Shown here in pieces: positions 52,004 to 60,309 of a stretch of 64,000 nucleotides of DNA. Position 1 is the stretch's first letter, and every line of letters starts with the position of its first letter. The position numbers and the translations under genes were made by a program. Location of the stretch: assembly GCA_002332905.1 (NCBI GenBank), contig DDAM01000048.1:1-64000 (forward strand), read 5' to 3'. The notes under the pieces are model-generated. The model saw nothing but the letters and a program-made list of their open reading frames with translations, made no database searches and was not told the DNA's origin. This DNA comes from Firmicutes bacterium UBA2058. Lineage in GTDB: Bacteria; Bacillota; Clostridia; Tissierellales; Sedimentibacteraceae.

Positions 52004-52828
52004 TTATTTTGGATTTAAAATTTTATTTAGCCCTTCACCAATTAAATAAAATGAAAAAACTGTAAAAACAACTGCCAATCCTGGAAACAAGCATATCCAC
52101 CAGCTATCAGGCAAATATATTTTACCACTTGATATTATTTTGCCCCAACTAATAACATTTGGATCTCCTAACCCTAGAAATGATAGTCCTGCTTCAGATA
52201 AAATTGCTGATGAAACAATCATAGTTGAATGTGATATAATTGTAAAAATTCCATTTGGTATAATGTGTTTAAATAGTATTCTTACATGACTTTCACCAAT
52301 AATTCTTGAACTCTTAATAAAATTTCTTTCTCTTAATGCTATTGCTTCTCCCCTCATCAATCTTGCAGTACTAGTCCAACTAGTCAATGCCATAACTAGA
52401 ATCATATTATTTATATTACTTCCATAAATTGCTATCACTATGAGTATTAAAAAAAATGTTGGTAACATCATAAACATATTTAAAAATTCCGATATTAGCC
52501 TGTCAATTTTCCCACCCATATATCCAGATATACCTCCAATCATGGTACCAATAGTACTAGAAATTATAGCAACTACTATGCCTATCTTTAAAGATGTTCT
52601 GGCACCATAAATTACCATACTAAAAACATCCTTTCCCAGTCCATCAGTTCCAAAAATATATTTGCTTGAAGGTTTTGATAATAAATCTTCACTTAAGTAA
52701 TTAGGATCATGTGTTGCTATAACTGGTGCTAAAAATGTAATGACTAGTAAAATTATAAGAAGAATTATACCTACCTTAAGTTCAGGTACTAACATAAATT
52801 TTTTAATTCTCATTTTAAGTTCAACCAT
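52004..52828 (-). CDS. oppC: Oligopeptide ABC transporter permease C
   Basis: A 274-residue permease with an N-terminal helix followed by the ABC transporter signature EAA loop (MRGEAIALRERNFIKSSRI). About six helices are predicted. FGTDGLGKDVFSMVIYGART near residue 60 is typical of OppC/DppC. GGAGGT precedes the ATG. It follows oppB by 14 bp. Confidence 0.93.
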   Translation of the reverse strand: MVELKMRIKKFMLVPELKVGIILLIILLVITFLAPVIATHDPNYLSEDLLSKPSSKYIFGTDGLGKDVFSMVIYGARTSLKIGIVVAIISSTIGTMIGGISGYMGGKIDRLISEFLNMFMMLPTFFLILIVIAIYGSNINNMILVMALTSWTSTARLMRGEAIALRERNFIKSSRIIGESHVRILFKHIIPNGIFTIISHSTMIVSSAILSEAGLSFLGLGDPNVISWGKIISSGKIYLPDSWWICLFPGLAVVFTVFSFYLIGEGLNKILNPK

Positions 52829-52842
52829 AATAACTTGACCTC

Positions 52843-53808
52843 CTATTCAAACCTAATGCGAGGATCTATAAAAGCATATATAAGGTCTGTCACAATCATT
52901 ACTATACAAATTGATATTGAAAGCATCAAATAAACACCTGTCAACAAAGGATAATCTCTTTTTACTATAGCATCCATCACAAGTCTCCCCATACCTGGCC
53001 AAGCAAAAACAATTTCAACCAACGTAACTCCACCTATCATAAATGCTAATGAAGTTGTAAATATTGTAATTATAGGTATTACCGCATTCCTAAATATATA
53101 TTTATTAAAAATCTTCCTATCATCCATGCCTACTGCTCTAAATACTGTGACATAATCCTCAGACATAGTTTTTATAACAGAAGTTCTAGCAATTCTAAAA
53201 TATAATGGTGCTTGTATTATCACAAGTGTACTAACAGGTAAAATTAAATGTTTTGCTACATCTAAGGCATAAAAAAAGCCTCTATATTCAGCTCTGATAT
53301 CATACATTCCTGATGTTGGCAATAATCTTAATGTCGATGCAAATATAAGAATCAGAATTAGGCTTAACCAAAATCCTGGTATTGAATCAAAGATATATGA
53401 TATATAGCATAATAACTTGTCAAACTTACTACTCGCTTTCCTAGCAGCGCATATACCAAAAAAAGTTCCTATCAAAGCTGACAATATTGCGGCTGTCAAT
53501 GTTAACAAAATTGTTGGAAATATTTTTTCTCCAATCAATTTTGATACTGGTTCATTACTCATGTATGAGTACCCTAAGTCGCCTCTTAAAGCATTTTTAA
53601 TATAACAAACAAATTGAATTGGAACTGGCTTGTCTAATCCATATTTTTTTGTTAAATTTTCTATTAGCTCTGGATTTGGATTTTCTGTACCTGCTAAAAC
53701 TTTCATTGGATTACCTGGTGCACATCTTATTAGAAAAAAAGTAATACAAAATGAAAGTATTATAGTTAAAGTTCCTGTCATAATTTTCTTTCCAATATAT
53801 AATTTCAT
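52843..53808 (-). CDS. oppB: Oligopeptide ABC transporter permease B
   Basis: A 321-residue permease with six helices, the OppB-type N-terminal signature GTLTIILSFCITFFLIRCAP and GNPMKVLAG, and the EAA loop RIARTSVIKTMSEDYVTVFR-A (ending AVGMDDRKI). It is the first gene of the operon and has a consensus promoter at 53912-53940. Confidence 0.93.
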   Translation of the reverse strand: MKLYIGKKIMTGTLTIILSFCITFFLIRCAPGNPMKVLAGTENPNPELIENLTKKYGLDKPVPIQFVCYIKNALRGDLGYSYMSNEPVSKLIGEKIFPTILLTLTAAILSALIGTFFGICAARKASSKFDKLLCYISYIFDSIPGFWLSLILILIFASTLRLLPTSGMYDIRAEYRGFFYALDVAKHLILPVSTLVIIQAPLYFRIARTSVIKTMSEDYVTVFRAVGMDDRKIFNKYIFRNAVIPIITIFTTSLAFMIGGVTLVEIVFAWPGMGRLVMDAIVKRDYPLLTGVYLMLSISICIVMIVTDLIYAFIDPRIRFE

Positions 53809-53911
53809 TATGTCTTCACCTCATTACGCAATTCACAGCTATCGTATTTTATGTTAAATTTTAATATATTATATATTATTTTCTTAGTATGTATATTTTT
53901 TCAACGTTGCC

Positions 53912-53940
53912 AGTATAACATTGTAATAATCTAGTGTCAA
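53912..53940 (-). promoter_or_regulatory. Promoter of the opp operon
   Basis: On the minus strand TTGACA (53935-53940), 17 bp, TATACT (53912-53917). It stands about 100 bp upstream of oppB. The sequence just upstream, GTTATCTAGCCATG, has no clear palindrome, so I see no obvious operator. Confidence 0.82.
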
Positions 53941-54116
53941 CATGGCTAGATAACAAAGTTTTTTATAGATTCAAGCTTTACTATAACTTTTTATTTATGC
54001 ATATTTTTTATAATTATTAATTTAAATGTAAGTATAAACAAAATGTAATCTAAAATTTATAGTGTTCTAAATAATTATAATAATATAATAAATAATCCTT
54101 ATAATTTTTTTGCATT

Positions 54117-54144
54117 AAAAAAAGTGCTGAATTTCAGCACTTTT
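54117..54144 (-). terminator. Terminator of the patB operon
   Basis: AAAAGTGCTGAA pairs with TTCAGCACTTTT and is followed on the minus strand by TTTT. It lies about 45 bp past the stop of the C-S lyase gene. The rest of the gap 53941-54116 is AT-rich and shows nothing I can name. Confidence 0.85.
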
Positions 54145-54187
54145 ACGAGAGTTTAAGTATGCACTAACACATTAATGGTATTCTCTA

Positions 54188-55348
54188 CTACACCATACAT
54201 TTAACCATAGCATCAACAGCTATTTTAACATTTTCCTGAGATGTTGCTAAATTCATTCTGATAAATGAGCTAAATCTTTCTCCACCAAACCAGTCACCAT
54301 AATCTACTGCTAAGTGAGATTTTTTTTGAATTATTTCTCTAATATTATTTTCTTTAAGATAATTTTTTAAGTCTATCCATACAAGATATGTTCCTTCAAG
54401 AGGCGATACTATTGCTTTTGGCAGTTCAGAATCTATTCTGCTTATTAAATATTTATAATTGGAATATATCTGACTATTTACTTCTTTTAGCCACGATTCT
54501 CCACCTTCATAAGCAGCACGAGCTGCTATATATCCAAAAGGATTTCCACTTAATACTCTAATCCCATTTATATAATAATCCCATTTATTTCTTAATTCTT
54601 CATCTGGAATAATAACTATTGAATTTTGACATCCAGCCAAATTAAAGGTTTTGGAAGGTGCTGTAATCAATATCATATTTTCCATATAATTATCCGCTGC
54701 AAATGAAGGAATATGTTTATTTTTTTCGTACACTAAATCCTGATGTATCTCGTCAGATATAATAAACACATTGTGCTTTCTGCATATATCAATTACTCTG
54801 CATAGCTCCTCTTTTGTCCAGACTCTTCCTACAGGATTATGCGGTGAGCATAATATAAACAACTTTACATCATTTTCTATAATTTTTTTCTCAAAATCAT
54901 CAAAATTTATGCTGTACCTACCATAATTATTTATTAAATCAGAGCAAATTAACTTCCTTTCATTATTTTCAACTGCTTTTAAAAAAGGATAATATACCGG
55001 TGTCATGACTATGACTGCATCATCTCTTTTAGTCACAAACTGTATAATCCAGTTAAATCCAGCTATCACTCCCGGTGAAAACCTTATCCATTCCTTTTTT
55101 GTCAGCCATCCATGATGCTTTTGTTCCCAATTAATAAATGACTGGTAATATTCATCCGGTATTTTATAATATCCATATAACCCTTCATCCACATATCTAT
55201 GTAGCGCATCCTTTATGCATCTTGCAACTTCAAAGTCCATATCCGCTATCCACATAGCATGCAGACCTTCTTCACCATACATTTCTGTCTGGTCATCCCA
55301 TTTTTTTGAATTAGTATTTCTCCTATTTTTATATATCAATTCACTCAT
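54188..55348 (-). CDS. PatB/MalY-type cystathionine beta-lyase
   Basis: A 386-residue fold-type I PLP enzyme with HAMWIADMDFEVA near the N-terminus (typical of PatB/MalY), the LCSPHNPVGRVWT motif, the Asp/Tyr ISDEIHQDLVY and the PLP lysine in ITAPSKTFNLAGCQNS. These enzymes cleave C-S bonds of cystathionine, cystine or cysteine conjugates to thiol, pyruvate and ammonia. It is the last gene of the amino-acid ABC operon, so the imported substrate is probably cystine or an S-conjugate. The ATG lies nine bases after the ATPase stop with no strong ribosome binding site, which suggests coupling. Confidence 0.9.
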   Translation of the reverse strand: MSELIYKNRRNTNSKKWDDQTEMYGEEGLHAMWIADMDFEVARCIKDALHRYVDEGLYGYYKIPDEYYQSFINWEQKHHGWLTKKEWIRFSPGVIAGFNWIIQFVTKRDDAVIVMTPVYYPFLKAVENNERKLICSDLINNYGRYSINFDDFEKKIIENDVKLFILCSPHNPVGRVWTKEELCRVIDICRKHNVFIISDEIHQDLVYEKNKHIPSFAADNYMENMILITAPSKTFNLAGCQNSIVIIPDEELRNKWDYYINGIRVLSGNPFGYIAARAAYEGGESWLKEVNSQIYSNYKYLISRIDSELPKAIVSPLEGTYLVWIDLKNYLKENNIREIIQKKSHLAVDYGDWFGGERFSSFIRMNLATSQENVKIAVDAMVKCMV

Positions 55349-55357
55349 TTCATTACA

Positions 55358-56089
55358 CTAAAAAAGTTTTCCAACAAACTTTTTTATCCTTTCATTATTA
55401 CTATTAAAAACTTCTTCTGGTGCTCCTTCTTTTAAGATATACCCATTGTCCATAAAAATCACCCTTTCAGATACTTCACGAGCAAACCTCATTTCATGTG
55501 TAACTATTAATAGTGCCATAGTTCTTTCAGCTGCTAATTTTCTTATAACCTCAAGGACTTCATCTACTAACTCCGGATCTAATGATGATGTGGGTTCATC
55601 AAAAAGCATTATTTCAGGCTTTACCGCAACAGCTCGTCCTATTCCTATTCTCTGCTGCTGTCCACCAGATAAATGAGCAGGGTAAACATCTCTCTTTTCT
55701 TCCAACCCTATCATTTGTAAAATGCGCATAGCCTCATTTTCAGCATCTGCATATTTCATACCTTGAACCTGTGTCATAGGTTCCATAATATTCTGTATTG
55801 CAGTCTTATTTTTGAATAAATTATAATTTTGAAATACCATTGCTGTTTTACTTCTAACAAAACGAATATCCTTCTTTTTTATATGATTTACTTCTAAAGT
55901 CAAGTTATCAATAGAAACACTTCCGTCAGAAGCTTTCTCCAAAAAATTAATGCACCTTAACAAGGTTGATTTGCCAGTTCCAGAAGGGCCTATTATTGAT
56001 ATAACTTCTCCTCTTTCTGCTTTCAGATCAATCCCCTTCAGCACTTTTAAGGAGCCATAATTCTTTTTTAAACCTTTAACTACTAACAT
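55358..56089 (-). CDS. Polar amino-acid ABC transporter ATPase
   Basis: A 243-residue ATPase of the GlnQ/TcyC/ArtP class: Walker A GPSGTGKST, Q-loop in MVFQNYNLFKNKTAIQNIM, signature LSGGQQQR, Walker B IMLFDEPTSSLDPELV and LLIVTHEMRFAREV. It starts 13 bp after the permease gene with GAGGT upstream. Confidence 0.95.
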   Translation of the reverse strand: MLVVKGLKKNYGSLKVLKGIDLKAERGEVISIIGPSGTGKSTLLRCINFLEKASDGSVSIDNLTLEVNHIKKKDIRFVRSKTAMVFQNYNLFKNKTAIQNIMEPMTQVQGMKYADAENEAMRILQMIGLEEKRDVYPAHLSGGQQQRIGIGRAVAVKPEIMLFDEPTSSLDPELVDEVLEVIRKLAAERTMALLIVTHEMRFAREVSERVIFMDNGYILKEGAPEEVFNSNNERIKKFVGKLF

Positions 56090-56102
56090 TTTGCTACCTC
56101 AC

Positions 56103-56771
56103 TTAATATGCTTTATTCAGTACTTTTTCCAACTTTGCTTGTGCAAATGATATTAGGGCAAGAACAATCCAGTATACAAACAATAAAGCTACATACCCTT
56201 CAAGATATCTGAAATTTAAATTAACCATATTTTTTGCATATGCCATCATATCTTTTACACCTACTATAAAACACAACGAAGTAGATTTATATAAATTGGA
56301 AAAAGAATTCATCATTCCTGGAATGGCAACTCTGGCTGCTTGAGGAACAATAATTCGTTTTATAGTTTGCAGAGGCGTTAGACCGATTGATATGCCTGCT
56401 TCAAACTGACCCTTTTCAACAGAGGTAATTGCTCCACGAATATCTTCACCTAAATATGCCGAAAAACTTAAAGACAATACTATAACAGTTGCTGTATAGC
56501 TTGACATATTTCTTACAAAATCTGAGATTTGAGAAATTCCATAATAAAATACAAACAATTGACAAATAAATGGAGTACTTCTGAAAAACGATGTGTACAC
56601 TGAAGATATTTGCTTAAGAACAGGCACCTTGTAAAAACGTACTGCTGCTAATATAAACCCAATTATCAATGCAAAGAAAAGTGATATTACAGCCAGTGAT
56701 GTAGTAATCCAAAAGCCTCGCAAAATAATCGGAAAAGATTCTAGAAAATATTTCATTCCAAATTGTATCAT
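56103..56771 (-). CDS. Polar amino-acid ABC transporter permease
   Basis: A 222-residue HisM/GlnP-type permease with about five helices and the EAA loop (EAGISIGLTPLQTIKRIIVP). FFRSTPFICQLFVFYYG near residue 65 is the family's conserved block. The ATG at 56771 lies nine bases after GGAG; an earlier ATG overlaps it. Separated from the binding-protein gene by three hairpins. Confidence 0.92.
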   Translation of the reverse strand: MIQFGMKYFLESFPIILRGFWITTSLAVISLFFALIIGFILAAVRFYKVPVLKQISSVYTSFFRSTPFICQLFVFYYGISQISDFVRNMSSYTATVIVLSLSFSAYLGEDIRGAITSVEKGQFEAGISIGLTPLQTIKRIIVPQAARVAIPGMMNSFSNLYKSTSLCFIVGVKDMMAYAKNMVNLNFRYLEGYVALLFVYWIVLALISFAQAKLEKVLNKAY

Positions 56772-56808
56772 AATATTAAACTCCATATGTATTATTGTAT
56801 TATATAAA

Positions 56809-56890
56809 AGTGAACTACGTTCACTCTTCTAATAGGAAAGAGAACTTTCCTATTAGATAAATACAGCAGGAAAGTAAACAAATTCCTGCT
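56809..56890 (-). promoter_or_regulatory. Three consecutive hairpins between binding protein and permease genes
   Basis: In order on the plus strand: AGTGAAC-tac-GTTCACT (56809-56825), CTAATAGGAAAG / CTTTCCTATTAG (56829-56856, perfect 12-bp arms), and AGCAGGAA / TTCCTGCT (56865-56890). On the minus strand TTTTAT follows the last. They would protect the upstream binding-protein mRNA and reduce read-through, giving more binding protein than permease. Confidence 0.6.
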
Positions 56891-56969
56891 ATATCAAATA
56901 AATTTAAGCATTAAATAATTACATTCGTCATATGACTGTACTTATTGCGAAATATTAAATAAGTATATG

Positions 56970-57812
56970 TTATTTATAATATTCTTTTGCTGCTTCCGTT
57001 TCCATGACATCATAACTAAACCATTTCATGCATAGCTCTTTATGAGTTCCATCTTCAAGCATGGCATTCAAAGCACCGTCAACTAGTTGTCTCAACTCTT
57101 GACCACGTTTTGTACGAGCAAATGGATATGCATTTACTTCAGTGTATATTGGATTTTCAATATCTACACATTTTAATTCCCAATCTGGATTCTTTTCAAG
57201 TAAATATGGAAGTAATAAATAGGCATATGGCATTGCATCTACTCTTTGCATAACAACTTCCGCAGGAATTGTTGCAAAAGATTCATAGGTTTTTTTATTA
57301 ACCTTATTGTCCGGATCAAGCGCTTCGACAAACTCATTCATAGCACTTCCATCAGCAAGTCCAATTGTTTTACCTTCCATATCTGACCAGCGGTTAATTT
57401 CAGTGTTATCGCTTGATATCAACAATGCATATGGACTAAAGAAATATGGAGTTGTAAAATCATATTTTTCTTTTCTTGCCGATGTAATGCTTATCTGTTT
57501 TGCTACTGTATCAACACGGTTATTGTCCAAATCTCCAAATGAAGTAGCTACATCTTCTTGAACAAATTCTAATTTATAACCTATTCTTTTTGCTATTTCA
57601 TTCCACATATCAATTTCAAAACCAGACCATTCTTGAGACTTTTCATCATATACAGTAAAACCTAAATAGTCACCTGAAGTAGCTACACGAATTACTTTTT
57701 CTTCTTCGTTACTTTTATTACTAGTTTCTACATTATTATCTGCGCTATTGCCACAAGCTGCAAATGATATAATCATTGTTAATATTAATAATATTGATAT
57801 TACTTTTTTCAT
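56970..57812 (-). CDS. Polar amino-acid ABC substrate-binding lipoprotein
   Basis: A 280-residue family 3 solute-binding protein. Lipoprotein signal with FAAC (Cys20), Asn-rich linker, then IRVATSGDYLGFTVYDEKSQ, GFEIDMWNEIAKRIGYKLEF, and DFTTPYFFSPYALLIS. This is the first gene of a four-gene operon. With a C-S lyase in the operon, cystine or a related sulfur amino acid is the likely ligand. The first transcribed region upstream contains a possible short frame (57846-57932). Confidence 0.92.
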   Translation of the reverse strand: MKKVISILLILTMIISFAACGNSADNNVETSNKSNEEEKVIRVATSGDYLGFTVYDEKSQEWSGFEIDMWNEIAKRIGYKLEFVQEDVATSFGDLDNNRVDTVAKQISITSARKEKYDFTTPYFFSPYALLISSDNTEINRWSDMEGKTIGLADGSAMNEFVEALDPDNKVNKKTYESFATIPAEVVMQRVDAMPYAYLLLPYLLEKNPDWELKCVDIENPIYTEVNAYPFARTKRGQELRQLVDGALNAMLEDGTHKELCMKWFSYDVMETEAAKEYYK

Positions 57813-57845
57813 TATAATTCTCTCCTGTCTAATATAAGTATCATT

Positions 57846-57932
57846 TTATTGATAACTTATTTCATCTTTATTCGTTTTTGCTTTTTCAAATCTTGCATAC
57901 GTATCTTCAAAATAACTATTTATGTAAGTCAA
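57846..57932 (-). CDS. Possible 28-codon leader frame upstream of the binding protein
   Basis: A frame opening with TTG at 57932 reads TYINSYFEDTYARFEKAKTN and ends DEISYQ-stop, 34 bp before the lipoprotein ATG. GAGGAG lies about 14 bases upstream of the TTG, further than usual. The amino-acid pattern looks protein-like but is very short. It may be a leader peptide or a gene remnant. Confidence 0.25.
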   Translation of the reverse strand: MTYINSYFEDTYARFEKAKTNKDEISYQ

Positions 57933-58202
57933 CTTGTTTTCTATCTCTCCTCACTTTCACTATTATTATGTATTTTAAAAATAAACCAGAGACATAGTAT
58001 ATGATTAAAAATCAAAATTATATATTTTATATGCCATCTAGAATGCAATTTATATTTTAATTACGACTATTCATAAAGTCAAGATTTTAACTGTCTCTAT
58101 TACTTATTTCTATTAACTAAATGAAAATTATAAATTTATTTTATAAATTAATTAAAATAACACATTCATGTTTAAACTGATAATTCTATTACCAGGCATT
58201 TT
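57933..58202. other. AT-rich gap
   Basis: No gene is seen. It should contain the promoter of the amino-acid transporter operon, but no convincing -35/-10 pair stands out. Confidence 0.35.
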
Positions 58203-58415
58203 AATTTTAGAACGCAAAAAAACCTCTGAATTTCAGAGGTTTTATCCAAGAACTTTTTTAAAAGTTCTTTTTTATTACATCATTCCTGGCATTATGTATT
58301 GGTGTATTAGATAGTGTTTTATGTTAACTTATATGTTGTTATGTGCACTTAGTTTTGTATTATTTGCATTAAGTGAATATAATTTATTTTATTTGCGTTA
58401 GCATTTTGTTAGCAT
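58203..58415 (-). repeat. Intergenic repeat with groEL-like 3' end, copy 3
   Basis: Contains the terminator stem AAAACCTCTGAA / TTCAGAGGTTTT (58219-58243), a second hairpin AAGAACTTTT / AAAAGTTCTTTTTT, and TTACATCATTCCTGGCAT (58275-58292), which on the minus strand reads ATGCCAGGAATGATG-TAA (MPGMM-stop). The right part (GTTTTGTATTATTTGCATTA, GTTAGCATTTTGTTAGCAT) matches copy 1. Confidence 0.6.
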
Positions 58416-58486
58416 CCAATATATTTAATTACTAAATAAAATATTACATTAAAAAATGCACCACCAAAACATGCTATTGATGACAT
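58409..58486 (-). CDS. Possible 25-codon hydrophobic frame
   Basis: ATG at 58486 opens MSSIACFGGAFFNVIFYLVI, a single membrane helix, ending at TAA 58409 next to repeat copy 3. No ribosome binding site is visible. It sits in the same position relative to the repeat as the 58-residue membrane protein does to copy 1, so it may be the decayed end of a similar gene. Confidence 0.2.
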   Translation of the reverse strand: MSSIACFGGAFFNVIFYLVIKYIGC

Positions 58487-58599
58487 GGGTTTTATATGGT
58501 GTTACCAATTCTTTTTTATTGTATTTCACTATTTATCTTTCAATTTGCTTTATTGTTTTATACATTATTTTAGTGGCATTGTTCTACTAAATATTATCT
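58487..58599. other. Gap with hairpin at the end of the MBL gene
   Basis: CTAAATATTAT and ATAATATTTAG form a perfect 11-bp stem (58588-58614) that overlaps the stop codon of the metallo-beta-lactamase-fold gene. No T tract follows, so it may protect the 3' end or serve as a weak terminator. Confidence 0.4.
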
Positions 58600-59856
58600 T
58601 TAATAATATTTAGTAATACTTCTACCATTACATTTAAAACAAATATAATTATAATTTGCATTTTTAAAAATATCTATATATGTATAATTACTTTTTAAAA
58701 TTTGTAAACTCTCTTTATGTGGATGATTGTATTTTTTTGAGTATCCAGCTGATATATATGCATTTTTAATATTCAAGTTATTTATTAATGAGCAACTTGT
58801 CCCGGTTCTACTTCCATGATGAGAAACTTTATATACACTCTCAAAATTTTTTGGAATACAACTATAGCAATCAAGATTATATTCAAGCGTACTATATCCA
58901 GCATCTCCAGTTAAATATATTCTATTATTTTTATATTCAACACAAATTACAATTGAACTATCATTTATATTTGGAGCATTTACAGTTATATCATTTGGAT
59001 TTTTAAAAGATATAATAGTATCACCTTCAATTATTTCACAAGGACTATTTAAATTTATAAAACAAGGGATATTTTCTTTTGCACTTTCAAGTAAATTAAT
59101 TACAGGAATAGTATTATGATGATAATCAAAATTCATAATAAAATTATCAACACCAATACCACTACTTCTAATAAAATTATCTAATCCTCTAATATGATCA
59201 AGATGTTTATGTGTAACTACTATAGCCTTTAATCTATTTCCTTTCACGTTATGATATTCCAATATTTCTTTTATTATTTTAAAATATTTTAAATTATTAT
59301 GACTATACATATTGCAATCAATTAAATAAGCATTTTTTTCAGATGTTATTAATAATGACATGTCACCTTGTCCAACTTTAAAAGCATATAAATATACATT
59401 ATTTAAATTATTAGATTTATCGACACATAAATTATCTATATTCTTATATTCTTTAGAAATTCTTTCAACGTTAAAATAATTTTCAAGTTTATCAGAAGTT
59501 CTATATTCTCCAAATATATTTTTATCTAAATTAGTTCGCATATCAAATTTATTCCAATTTGTTTTATATTTATATGGAAATTCATAGTATCCACCTTGAA
59601 TAACACTACCATTTCCTTCGTATATATGATTTTGATCATCATGTAACTTATTATAATTACTGTATTCCCATTTTAAATAATTATTATCCAACATTTCGGC
59701 ACTTACATAAAAATATTTAACATTATAAGGATAATTATTAAATATTAAATTTCCATTATTACTTACATTATAAGGAATAGTTTTTATCATGTATATATTA
59801 TCTTTAAGATAATAAATCTCATCAATTGAGAAACAAAACTTTAATTCTATAGACAT
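58600..59856 (-). CDS. ComEC-type metallo-beta-lactamase-fold hydrolase with novel N-terminal part
   Basis: A 418-residue protein. The C-terminal half (about 160-418) is an MBL-fold domain of the ComEC/Rec2 soluble type: VGQGDMSLLITSEKNAYLID, the metal site THKHLDHIRG, LTGDA and VSHHGSRTGTS. The first 150 residues are rich in Tyr and Asn and do not match anything I recall. There is no membrane segment, so it is not ComEC itself. MBL domains of this type cleave nucleic acids or cyclic nucleotides. It lies downstream of an RloC-like gene and a caspase-like gene on the same strand, a setting that suggests phage defence. Confidence 0.8.
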   Translation of the reverse strand: MSIELKFCFSIDEIYYLKDNIYMIKTIPYNVSNNGNLIFNNYPYNVKYFYVSAEMLDNNYLKWEYSNYNKLHDDQNHIYEGNGSVIQGGYYEFPYKYKTNWNKFDMRTNLDKNIFGEYRTSDKLENYFNVERISKEYKNIDNLCVDKSNNLNNVYLYAFKVGQGDMSLLITSEKNAYLIDCNMYSHNNLKYFKIIKEILEYHNVKGNRLKAIVVTHKHLDHIRGLDNFIRSSGIGVDNFIMNFDYHHNTIPVINLLESAKENIPCFINLNSPCEIIEGDTIISFKNPNDITVNAPNINDSSIVICVEYKNNRIYLTGDAGYSTLEYNLDCYSCIPKNFESVYKVSHHGSRTGTSCSLINNLNIKNAYISAGYSKKYNHPHKESLQILKSNYTYIDIFKNANYNYICFKCNGRSITKYY

Positions 59857-60309
59857 TTATATTTTCCTCTTACTTATATTTAATATCAAACAATATAAAA
59901 TTGTAAAGTATATTTTACTTATTTTAATGGAACTAATAGATTAAGCTGGAATTGATTCAAATGTGCATTTAGTGACGTTCCTCTTTTGCACCTATTTATT
60001 TAATTTTATCAACTGTATTTCTTGATATTTTTAATAAATATTCAATTTTAATTCATGATATATTTGAGTAAAACTCAATCACCTAGGATAACCGGCATTT
60101 AAAATCCCATGCTAATTTGAGTGCAAAAAAGAAGCATCCATTTTTGCACTACACTTTCGGCGGTTGTACAATTTGGGAATATATCTCAATAGACTGTTAC
60201 CATATAATTTCATAAAGTACATCAATAATTTTATAGAGTTCTTACCACTAATGAACATAATGAGAATTTCACCTTTGAAAATATTTACTCAAACAAACTT
60301 TTTTCTTAT
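59857..60309. other. Intergenic region between MBL and RloC-like genes
   Basis: No gene is visible. A 10-bp perfect stem AGTGCAAAAA / TTTTTGCACT with an 11-base loop lies at 60120-60150. A shorter TGTGCA...TTTGCACC pair is at 59962-59992. The bases CTTTCGGCGGTTGTAC (60152-60167) are more GC-rich than the surroundings and may mark the end of imported DNA. Confidence 0.4.

Noticed and set aside
56809..56890. S-box or T-box in the sulfur amino-acid transporter operon
   Set aside because: The hairpins lie between genes, not in the operon leader, and lack the conserved cores of either riboswitch.
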